This document shows positions 47,869 to 58,200 of a stretch of 64,000 nt of DNA, in pieces. The notes under the pieces were generated by a model. The model searched no databases, was not told the origin of the DNA, and saw only the letters and a program-made list of their open reading frames with translations. The position numbers and the translations under genes were made by a program. The first letter of the stretch is position 1. Every line of letters starts with the position of its first letter. Source of the DNA: Kudoa neothunni (Eukaryota; Cnidaria); assembly GCA_964304625.1 (NCBI GenBank), contig OZ199840.1:7750001-7814000 (forward strand), given 5' to 3'.

Positions 47869-48415
47869 ATGATGAGAGGAGTAGTTTGCTTACTAATATC
47901 ATGTCTTGCTGTAGGATTAATCTCAGCAGAAGCAGGTAATTAAAGTTGATTCTGATATATTTAATTAGAATTATTCGATGTAATAATTTTTGGCTGGATA
48001 GAGAAAGAATTTAAACGTTCTCCTCAAGCTAATGTATGTGGACCAGTATGTCCACCAGTATGTGCACCTGCATGTACAGTACAGTGTTGTGCAGCTCCAC
48101 CACCCCCACCTCCACCTCCTCCACCACCAATCTACATTCCACCACCGCCACCACCTCCTCCACCCCCCTCCTCCTCCCCCACCACCACTACCAGCTTTGC
48201 CAGGACCACCTGGTCCACCCGGTAAACCAGGACCAGCTGGAATGATGGGACCACCAGGACCACCTGGGCCACCCGGACCCGCCGGGCCCCCAGGAATCTC
48301 TGGAACACCAGGAGCTCCAGGTGCTCCTGCTCCCCCGCCTGCCCCATGCCCCAACTTCTGCCAAACAAGATGTACTGAGAGCTGCCCCGTTTACTGCTGC
48401 CCAGCCAGAAGATAA
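47869..48415 (+). CDS. Minicollagen, polar-capsule (nematocyst) wall protein
   Basis: Minicollagens form the disulfide-linked wall of nematocysts and of myxozoan polar capsules. Exon 1 (47869-47935) encodes a signal peptide ([20 protein letters not shown]). A 66-nt GT-AG intron follows; exon 2 starts at 48002. The propeptide ends EKEFKR, a dibasic processing site. Next come the N-terminal cysteine domain [18 protein letters not shown], a poly-proline stretch interrupted by IYIP, 14 Gly-X-Y triplets (48202-48327), a short APPPAP spacer, the C-terminal domain [18 protein letters not shown], and PARR with stop. Both cysteine domains have canonical C-x3-C-x3-C-x3-C-x3-CC spacing, as in group 1 (Ncol-1 type) minicollagens. 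Length would be about 150 aa, normal for the family. The N-terminal half (frame of 48004) and the collagen half (frame of 48032) differ by one base; the change falls in or near a C6 run at about 48162-48167, so it is either an assembly error or a real lesion. Confidence 0.93.
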
Positions 48416-51400
48416 ATGTTCAACAGCTGATGACATCACAGTTTAGTTGGGTTACTGATTAGTTACAATTTAGAATTCATATTTATAGCGAAATTTTCAT
48501 AGTATGATTATTTTTATTGCAGCAAAAAAATTTCCCCATATTTTATTAACTTTTTTAAAACTGTTTCATATATGATATATATCTCGTATTTTCATAGTTA
48601 TTTCAACACAAGTATTATTTATCACAAACATTGTTGATTATTTCGATTGACTTGACCATATCAATAAATTGACATTAATTTTCCACACCGTAACCGTTTT
48701 ATCATATTAAAATAAAGCTGTATATTGTAGCTTGTTATTAAGGCATGAAGTTTATAATCCAAATCGTGTTAAGTTAACATTTTGCCATGGCGTCTGACAT
48801 TCTATTGGACTCCTTGAAATCGCGCGTAAATAAACAACGGCGGAAAAGATCTGATTTGAGCAAGTATGTTGAAGAATCGGCTGTTTTAGAAATATTAACA
48901 TGAAATTATTTGTAAATAATGAGGGTTGGTTTCATAAAAAGCAAAACTATCAATAGGAGCATTCTGCATCATTGTACTATCGTTCCATTGTAGAATCATT
49001 CAAATGCTGATCTCTTTTGCCACTTCGTTATTTTAAGATCCGAGAAATTGAGAAATGCGGAGATTGAATTTTTTTTCGTTGTAGCTTACGATGGGTTAGT
49101 GTTTAAAATAATATATAATCACATATGATACAGAACAGAGGTTAGTTCTCAAAATATTGCTTTTTAGCATGTTAATTTCTTGTTGTGAAATCCAAGTTTA
49201 ACCTTCTAAATAGAATGGGATAGATTTCTAGCCCATTTTTATTTGAAGGCTGAAAATGTTTTAGCTACTTAGAAGGTTAAAGGTACTCGCAAACATTGTG
49301 TGTTAATATTTTACGACTTAGCGTATTAAGAAATATTCAGTATTCGATGATAACTGATGAGTCCCAAGATTGTAAAAACAAACAAACACTTATCGTTATC
49401 ATTTGCCTTTATGATAAATAAAATAATAGAAGACAAATATCTATGTTTGGCGTCATTGCAATAACCGAGTGTAATTCAGTTATTTTTGCAAATCATTTAT
49501 AAAGGTGTTTGTTGTCTCATAGATTTGAGTTCGATATCTCTTTTCTATGTGGCTTGTCTCGTGGAGCTAAAGAAAAGATTATTTTAGATAATCCAATTTT
49601 GTGGCATTAAAAAATAATTCAGCTAGTAATAATAAATTTTGTGTTGGATAATATTTTAGAAATTCTGGTATGGCTCCAAAATTTTGATTGATGTTTTAAA
49701 TATTCTGTTGCTTTTATCTTAGTGGAAGTAATTTTTGAGGAAAAATATTTTTTCAAAGGAGAGAAAATTCTAATCAATAAAAACATCTTCGATGGTTTTT
49801 CAATTATATTAAAACTGAGAAAATAAATCATGATTATTTTGGTTCATAAATAATATTACTATGTGTTTTTGCACCATAATATAGTAATCTGAACATAAGT
49901 CAACACACAAACCCCTTTTGCCTAAAAGCGTCGATATAAGATCGGAGTTTTTTAACAGTCTAAGGTTGACATGTCCTACTTACTACGGATTCTGAATACA
50001 CTTTCGGTAGTGGGGTTGATAATTAACTCTTATTTTAAACTAAGCTGTTACAAGATTCATTTATTTATTTCTTATAAAAATATCCTTGAAATAATCAAAG
50101 CTAATTAAGAAAAAATAAATACATATTACTCTATATTATGATAATTCTCATATTTTCTAAATAAATTCGAAAATGGTTTCAAATTTAAGTATATTACGAA
50201 GAAAAATAATTTTCCCCAAAATTTAAAATTTTGGACTATAAATTTAAAATATCTATATAAATAAATTAAATTGAGAGCTTATTGTTAAAAACTAAAATTT
50301 TAATTAATATTTTTTTATGTTTTATCATAAAATTGATGATCTGATCATCAGAGTTTAAAAAACAAAAATAAAAAATAATTTTATCATATTTGATATATAT
50401 TATGCATTATTAAATCACCAACAAAACGATTCTGAAAACTCGATTAGTCGTTTTAAAATATAAAACATATATTTCAAGTAAATAACTCTACGTCACGAGA
50501 CGATAAAAACTCAGCTCCAGACATTAATAATAATAAAAATAATCACACGCCACGAATCATTTGTTGTTCGTTTTTAATCCCTTGAAATATTTTATATCAA
50601 AAATTTTAATGTATTAAGTTAATTTTAATTGAAAAATAAATATTGACATTAAAAAAATTATTTCCTCCAATTTGTATTTGAATAAGGAAGGAACAGCTAA
50701 TAAATCTCTTTCTGTATGATAACGCTTTCTTATCGTGATGATGACTATTCCAATAGTTAGCAAAATAAACAATAACTTTATGACCAAAAAATAAATGTTT
50801 TAATGTGTTTTAAACTATGGAAATTTTATTTGTTTATTTACTTTTTTGCTGTTTTGAAAAATGTAATAAATATTTTAGGCCTGTTAAATATTATATTTAA
50901 ATCTTTATATATTTGAACAAAATTATTTAAATTAAAAACATAAAAACTTTGTTATGTGTAGGTTCTTAACATATTAACAATTAAAATGAATAGAAATGAT
51001 TTTTGAACTAGAAGATATGTTGTATTAATTTTACTCTTAACGGCTATTATAATTTATTTAGTTTTAAATAATAAAACCGCCTAATTTAATTTAGGGCTTT
51101 GGATCTATTTCATAGAACTGGAACACTTGTTCAAAAACACAACTGATCAAAGTTAGCATAAATCACATGGAAATAAACTTCATCAAGTAGAAAATTTACA
51201 CTTATTTTAATGTATGATTCATTAAAGAGTCTCTTTATAGCATCGCATGACTGAAATTAAACTGGAGATTCATAACTAATGGTGAATTATTTCTAAAGCA
51301 TTTTATAAATTTTAAAAGTTCTCACAACACATTTATTATTTCAAATCTAATTTATGATATATTTTCAAAAGACGATACTATCAAACAACAATAACAATAG

Positions 51401-51918
51401 GAATCCATTAATTTTATTAAGTTTTCTTGAATCAAACAAAATAAAGGTTATCAATTTACTGCAAAGAAAAATCACCCATATCAAATATTCGATGAAAAAG
51501 TTGAATGTAAATGAATCAAGTTTCAAAGCGGAACATATTTGTCAAAAGAATCAATTTTTTTCTCAGTTGAACAAAGTTTTTTTTCAAGTGGGTAGGATAA
51601 GGATTTTAGATTATCTCTTGGTCTGGCGTGGTTCAGTAATTGGTTGTTTGGTGGCTGCTGAAACAAACCGATATAATTTGAAGCACATTTCGCATCAGAG
51701 CAAGGACGACGGCAATATAAGAGATCTTCTTGTTGATCGTGGTAGGTTCTAAATTGAAAGAGTTGATTATTGCATGGAATCGTTAGAAAACCCGTTTCCT
51801 GGTGAGCGACATCCTGTTTTTGCCAACAACGCCAAGTTATATAAAATCCTATTGGATTCTTTGTAAACCATTATAAGGTTTGAAGTTGAATTACCTTTTT
51901 CTGGATATTCTATTAGGA
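48416..51918. other. Intergenic, one possible first exon
   Basis: At 48787 a plus-strand ATG opens MASDILLDSLKSRVNKQRRK, then RSDLSK before a GTATGT donor. This looks like a genuine first coding exon, and a later scrap at about 49007-49070 (LRSEKLRNAEIEF) could belong to it, but no complete model or family emerged. The rest is AT-rich; 49202-49276 is a small MITE. The open frame at 51354-51752 (+, 132 codons) has no family resemblance and could be chance. Confidence 0.35.
49202..49276. mobile_element. 75-bp TTAA-flanked mini-MITE
   Basis: TTAA occurs at 49198-49201 and 49277-49280. The inverted ends are CCTTCTAAATAG and CCTTCTAAGTAG. Read on the minus strand it aligns along most of its length with both ends of the 925-bp element at 16236-17160, so it is an extreme deletion derivative of that piggyBac-type family. 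Confidence 0.7.
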
Positions 51919-52499
51919 TTAGCACCTTAATAACAATAAGAGACGATTCAGATTGATATAAATACATGACAGAGAAAATGCAAGTTCAACCAAATTCGCT
52001 ATTAAAAACACGATTAATAGAACCAGGATTGATGTCGTCAAAGTTTTTAACGTGTCAAAATCAATTTCCTTCCTTTTAAATCCATCCAAATAATGTCCTA
52101 TTAGATTTAAGTAAAACAATGTTCATCCTTATAATACAATCTATTGACACTTGTATTATATGAATAACAATTCTGTATTTCGCGGTGTTTTTGGGTAGGC
52201 ACAAGAAACAAATGACTATAATTTGTCAAATGGTGGTCCAAACGTGCTGAACCAACATTTGAGTAAATTTGCTCGTTGTAAATATCTCGTTCATTTATTA
52301 TCTCGTAGTATAAACCCGTTTCAATTAAGTAGAAGGTGGTATTATCATCAGGGAAGGCCCATAGAACAATCGTCGAATTCTCCATGCTCGCAAAATAACA
52401 GTAATTATTCGAAGTTGGGTCTCTAGAGTGTTTCATTTCAGCATTTTTGACCATACGAAGTTGATTCAATATCACTAAACTAAGTAAAAACATAAACAT
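51919..52499 (-). CDS. Small type I membrane protein, unassigned
   Basis: Two exons with agreeing phase, 52499-52151 and 52097-51919, joined over a 53-nt GT-AG intron, give about 175 aa. It starts with a hydrophobic signal peptide (MFMFLLSLVILNQLRMV). An ectodomain of about 95 aa follows, with two cysteines (NYCYF, QNCYSY) and several N-glycosylation sequons (NST, NTT, NYS, NTS). Then come a Lys-rich turn (GFKRKEIDFD) and a hydrophobic segment of about 30 aa (TTSILVLLIVFLIANLVELA...). The 3' end may instead splice into the frame 51967-51767, so the C-terminus is uncertain. No family is recognised. A surface protein is inferred from topology. Confidence 0.5.
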
Positions 52500-53682
52500 T
52501 CTTGGTGGCGATATCCGCTATTTTGTTGTGTTTATAGTAGTTTCTATAATTCCCCAAGATACCAGGGAAATAGGAATATTTCACATGGAAACAAACAAAA
52601 GTCAAATTAAAGACAAATGATTCGACTTATTTATTGCAGATTAAATTTAACTTTCGATTTTTCCTGTTTAATAAAACTTTTAATATCTATCCAACTAAGA
52701 AATGGAGTTATTTATTTTTTTAATATAAAAAAATAAAACAAGAAAAAATTATTTTAATGAAAACAGATACAATGACTTATGGGTCGTGCATAATCAAAAT
52801 AGAAATCAAAACAATAACTCACGGTGCGTCGTAATTGTGCGGATGTGAACTTAACAAGAAAAAATTAAAAGATTGGATAATATTTTGACCGACTAGCACA
52901 CTTATTTAGTTTAATATTCGAATTACTTTATAATGTAACACCATTTAAAATTATAAGATTCCTTAAAACTGTATTATGCGAAATTAAATTTTTTTATTAA
53001 ATCATAAAACAACTAGTAGATGCAGATACGTAGATACAGGAGTTGATTTTTAGGCATCATAGGGAATTCATTAGTTTTAAGAACATTTTATTTCATTTTT
53101 CACCCTACAGGGTATGTACTGCATACCCTAACGCCACGTGTCTGATTTATTTGGTACCTCGCAAGAAAAAAACTTTTATTCAATCATCGATCAACTCAAT
53201 GCTCCACACTCAAACAAGTTCATAATTTAGTTATATTTATATTATTTTTGTTTCAACAAAAATTTTTTTAATTCGGCTCTCGAGGCTTATAAAATAAAAA
53301 ATTTGGTTTCCTCTATGTTAGCATGAGAATTGTTTAAAATATGGCGCAATTTTTTAACTATGGTGTTCGTGTTGTCAAAAACAACCCAGCCGTTTTTTGA
53401 TTTTTTCATAATATGTTGTATTAAAATAAAATATTTTTTTATCATCATAGACGAAATTTTATGTTTGTAAAGTCGCTTTAATGTTGGTTGACCAACACTT
53501 TAACAAGAGATTAATCAGATTAATTCGCTAATAATAATCACCCAAACTCAACGCTGGTTTCTTAATTCACAGAGTATATTGAACATTAAGTAAGACATAC
53601 AAACATCCTCTTAATATTGAATACTCATTTCATCTGAATATCTAAGCAATATGAATAGAAATGTGATAAATAAACAGTTGCA

Positions 53683-53790
53683 CTCATATGGTATGCGCAG
53701 GTTCGAGATCCGACCGGATAGACCGTTGCCAATTATAGGATACAGTGCCACCTCACGCTGTGCCTCGACCATAACCCATCTAGAAGTGTG
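53683..53790 (+). repeat. tRNA-like sequence, possible SINE head (plus)
   Basis: CATATGGTATGCGCAGGTTC continues into a B-box-like GGTTCGAGATCC, then a GC-richer tail. It resembles a truncated tRNA-derived SINE head. The tRNA arms cannot be folded convincingly, so it is not a tRNA gene. Confidence 0.35.
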
Positions 53791-53959
53791 TTCAAATTTC
53801 AAATTAATTTTCCCCATGTAAATAATGAAAATTAGTTTAATCCGTACCACTCATCAAATAAATGATTATTTTTATTCTTATTTTTTAAAATCCATGCATG
53901 TCTTGTGTTTATACATATATAACAAATAAACATTAAGTATATTAATAATAATAATGAAC

Positions 53960-54075
53960 ATGAGCTATACGATGGGGCATAGGTTCCGAATTGGGATTCG
54001 AACCTGCGTTATTAGAATCAAAAGGCCATGGTGCCATACCACTCTGCTCTACTCTCTATCACTCACCCATATGAT
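53960..54075 (-). repeat. tRNA-like sequence, possible SINE head (minus)
   Basis: On the minus strand, AGCAGAGTGGTATGGCACC (A-box-like) is followed 30-odd bases later by GCAGGTTCGAATCCC, a perfect B-box. Spacing fits a tRNA-derived promoter, but the T-arm and anticodon stems do not pair well, so a pseudogene or SINE head is more likely than a working tRNA. Confidence 0.45.
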
Positions 54076-55283
54076 TGGTGGATTACAACCCTTATAATCC
54101 ATATGTTACATGGGATAAATATTCTTTGGTCGTCATACGATAGATTATAAAGGGTTTTCTTTCGATGACATTCGCAAAGTTTGATTGGGCAAATCTCCTT
54201 CCAGGATTTCTCTTTTTCACTGTTTTTACCCCAACTGGATTTGTTCTGAATACCCTCCTATATGCTTGAAGTCAAAAGTTTTTCTGGAGAAATATTTTTG
54301 GTAAAACTCTGAGGATTCACTGTATTGCTTTCGTGTGATTAGTTAATACTTGAAAGTGAGCATGGATTAAATTTCTGAGTACAGAATTGTATGAATGTTG
54401 CTTGAAGTAGGACTGTGTATAAGATTCTGATAAGGGCGTAGGGGAAGAGACCGATTGTTTGTTATACTAGCTGACTATCGTAAGAGATGGTTATTGTTAG
54501 AGTGATAACTGCTGGAGACTATAACACTCCTAATAACTGGAGAATGATCCATAATTAATTCGGCTTAACGGAAAACCGAAAAAATACGGGGAATGGAATC
54601 ATATCGAAACTAAGAAAATCAATAAAGAATCCTTAAAACCCATTATAGCCCTGCAACTTATATGTAAATATTTTAACAAATTCTCTCAGTTTCGAACCAA
54701 TACCCATCAGACGTAATAAGGGCGCTTTGAATTCATGCTAGTCCTATGTGGAATTTTAATGCATTAATTTCATTGTGCATTTGTTCTATTTCCTATTATC
54801 TATCAATTCACATCGAAATATGCTATTAACAGAAAATATTCTAGTACGAGTATTGTCATATTGGAGTTATCGAATGGCGTAAATACATTAGTTGGAGGAA
54901 AAAACCAATCCCCAAATGAATATTAGATGGTGGGGAATGTTAGTAGAATAATACGAAACTAATCAGAATGATAATAAATTAAAAACGATAACACACGAGA
55001 CATATTAACATTACTGTTGAAGTTGGCGAGCAAGTGCCTTGATTGAGGTTGAAGTTTGTTGATTCAAAATTGTAATACATTTGTCACTTTTCTAAAAGTA
55101 ATTTAATAAACATTAACGCATGCAGTGTGAGAGAGAGTCTACTCAATACTAATCTCCTTTAAAACTTGCAATATTTTCTCTATATTCATCGTGTCAATGT
55201 GTGGTTGTAGTTGATTGTACGGTTTGTAGGGATTTATCCAGAAACCAATCACAAATTAGGAAATTGTGCGTAGATTGTTAGAA

Positions 55284-58200
55284 ATGAAACCGGAAAATCA
55301 TCGCATCAAAGGGCATTCTTTTGTGTACTATAACCGACCAACCTATTGTGACAACTGTGAGGATTTTATGTGGACATTGGTGAAACCATGTGCGGTACGT
55401 TGTAAAAGTAGGTGTTGAGTTGTTGTGAAGTGATAATTCGTGTGTTTGTGTAGAATGTAAATATGCGTGCCACGAATGTTGTATGGCTTCGACCAATTTT
55501 GAGTGCCCAAAAAAGAAGGTTAACCTCAAAAACAATCAACCCCAGACCTCACCATTAGCGTTCACGCCTTATCATCCCAACAGCAAAATAGAATCACCAT
55601 TTAAAAATAATGAGAAAATAGTCAAAGGCACTGTTGTTAATAGGCAGGATCAATCAAGTGAATCCAGTAGGCCCAGTGTTGTAAATGTAATCAATCTAAT
55701 ACATACATAAATACTTGCGCAAATAGTAAATGCTGTATTTATAAGCGTTTAACGATAACGGCTATATTTCACTTAATATCTACCATCAGGGCTGCCGGGG
55801 CTTTGGTTTTTCTCGAGATCTTAAGTTTTTTATGGTCACTTTGGGTTCTTGAGGGGTTTTTACATTTTTTTAAAATTCTTTGGGTTTTATTAAAAACCCT
55901 TAAAAATTGAATAATAACACACATTTTTTGATGTGCGACATTAGTATTTATATTTTTAATAACGTATCCTATTCAGATTATGTCATTCAGAGTTTAAACA
56001 TTTACCATATTGAATGAGAGCATTTTAGATTGTTCATGTGACATGATTATATAATTACTTAGTAAACATTGTCGCATATTGTTAAGAAATTTAAACGTTA
56101 TTTCAAAATATATCTTGAAATGTGAAGTAATTAACTGTGAGTATATTGATCTATATTAGACATTAGTTATGAGTGGGTGTTTGCGTCAAAAAATTGCAAT
56201 AATACGACGATAAATTAAAATTTATATCTGAAGACTTAATTATAGAATCGGAAGAAGAGTTAAAATTTTAAGATACGTTCTATTTTTGGTTGTACGTTAA
56301 ACTAGAGTTTTTCTCGACCTTGGGATTTTTTTAAAGCCCCGCTAGCAGCAGCCCTGCTTATCATTCTTATATAATGTTCGTCTGAATAGGAGAAACCCCA
56401 TGAGAATATTTCGTTTGACGAAATACCTGTAAGATTGAAATATGTTTAATTGTGCTGTGGACACATTTTGAAAATTTTTTTCTAGTGCACACAGGGGCAT
56501 GATTCGGCCTGCAGTTCACTTATCACCGATTCGCCCAATGATCACCTCACCAAACAACTTGCTATGGCTTTTCCATACAAATATTCGTCTAGCGAAATAT
56601 TTCAACGTGTGTTCTCGTACAACCGGGGTTCGTCTGGATTGGCGCTTACTATGGTAGGTTTTCCGAAATGGTTGAGATTTTGTTTGTTTGGCGATTAAAT
56701 CGACATTAACTCGATCAATTTAATCGATTTTATTTGAGATTTACTTGTAAAAAGTTAAATTTTATAAGAGTTCAATAGTTATGCTGTAGCAACTCCTGTG
56801 TTGCAGAAATGAACAATTTGAAACTAGGCATATAATTAATCAAGTTGAATAGCCAATTTATTTAAAAATACTCCTTAAATAATTAAATTTTAAATTTAAT
56901 GTCTAGTGTCAGGGTTCCACTAACTTTCGAGGTTTTATACGAATAAAAATCAATCTGACAAGACCTGTCAATGTGAAAAGTGGCTCCGAAGATATGACAC
57001 TTAGAAGGGCGCTTTCGGCGTCTTCAACAAAAAACTCAGCGAACGAACCGAATTACATCGCCGGTCTATCTTCTCATTATAGCAATATAATTGTTAATGT
57101 ACCTAATGATGAAAAATCACCCGACGAATATGACGAGTAGTCTAAAATCTCCAATCAAATTTTTCATATGATGTTATAGTGACGAGAATAATTTTTGTAA
57201 ATCTTCAAACAGTTTGTCTCATTCCAAAAATAAACGTTGGGTTAGTTGTTTCTTAAATGTTTGCTGTGTTGACGACTTTCTTATGTGTGTGTGTGTGTGT
57301 GTGTCTGTAGGTGAGGCAAACCTTTCATATTCCCAAAGAAACCACCTCCGCTCTGCATGTTCGAAGTGACACTACTTCAAGAGAGGTAATTTTTTTTTCC
57401 AAAACAATAGCATTAATATTAATTTATTTCACCCATTAAACTCTATGAAATATTTATTACATTAGTTGTAAATAACTCGAGATGGGTAAATTCTGAGAAA
57501 ATTAGACTAGTTCTTATATTAGGTCAGGGCTTCCCGAGACTCATACCTTGAGTCAAGGCAAAAATTTAACGACCGAATATGATTCGGACATAATATACCA
57601 ATTCTAAATAATCGGTATCTCTCTCGAAAATATATCATACGTGATTCATGCACTATCGAAGCTGATATAAGTCTGATAAATCAATAGTCAATTGATGAAT
57701 TTTATTGAAAATTAATTTGTTCTCTATCTACCATTTTCTATTTATTAGTATCTGGAATAGAAACGATAGGTAATTTCTTTTCTCCTCATAAATAAATTAT
57801 TTAACTAAAATCTTACGTATGTCTACGTAAAAAATTTTGAAATATTTACTTTTTATTGGATAAGATAAACAACTCATAAATTGTTTTAAAATGAGTTAAA
57901 TTATTGAATAAAAAATTTTTTTCAAGTAAACTCTAAGGTAAATAAGAATTAAACGTTAATTAGCGTCAAGATTAAGTTTTTTATTTTGTTTGTTGAATTC
58001 TTTTAGATAGTTATGCTTCAAATTAGAATAAATTTGCAGTTGAACATTATATAAACTGAAACTTTACATTCGAAATTTCGCGTTAGCGCCAATATTCTCA
58101 TCTAATATTCTGCACTAAAATATTAATATATCTAATTAATTCACAAATTATGATTTATGTGTCTCTTTCATTGATATAGAGCTCCGTTTTTACATAATTA

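Larger units (their letters stand above)
52500..55283. other. Intergenic, holds tRNA-like repeats
   Basis: No protein gene is supported. It contains the tRNA-like sequences at 53683-53790 and 53960-54075, and a perfect 8-bp hairpin AGGGTATG-tactg-CATACCCT at 53109-53129. The end of the interval should hold the RASSF promoter. A TAG stop at 55257 lies upstream in frame of the chosen RASSF start. Confidence 0.45.

Noticed and set aside
47971-48439. Gly/Trp/Val-rich open frames opposite and beside the minicollagen
   Set aside because: They are antisense or shifted readings of the Pro/Gly repeats; the real frames carry the signal peptide and both cysteine domains.
51354-51752. 132-codon plus-strand open frame as a gene
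   Set aside because: There is no signal, domain or splice context, and its composition is close to random for this AT content; left as unexplained.
53960-54075. Functional tRNA gene on the minus strand
   Set aside because: A good B-box and an A-box-like stretch are present, but T-arm and anticodon stems do not pair, so it was listed as a tRNA-like repeat.
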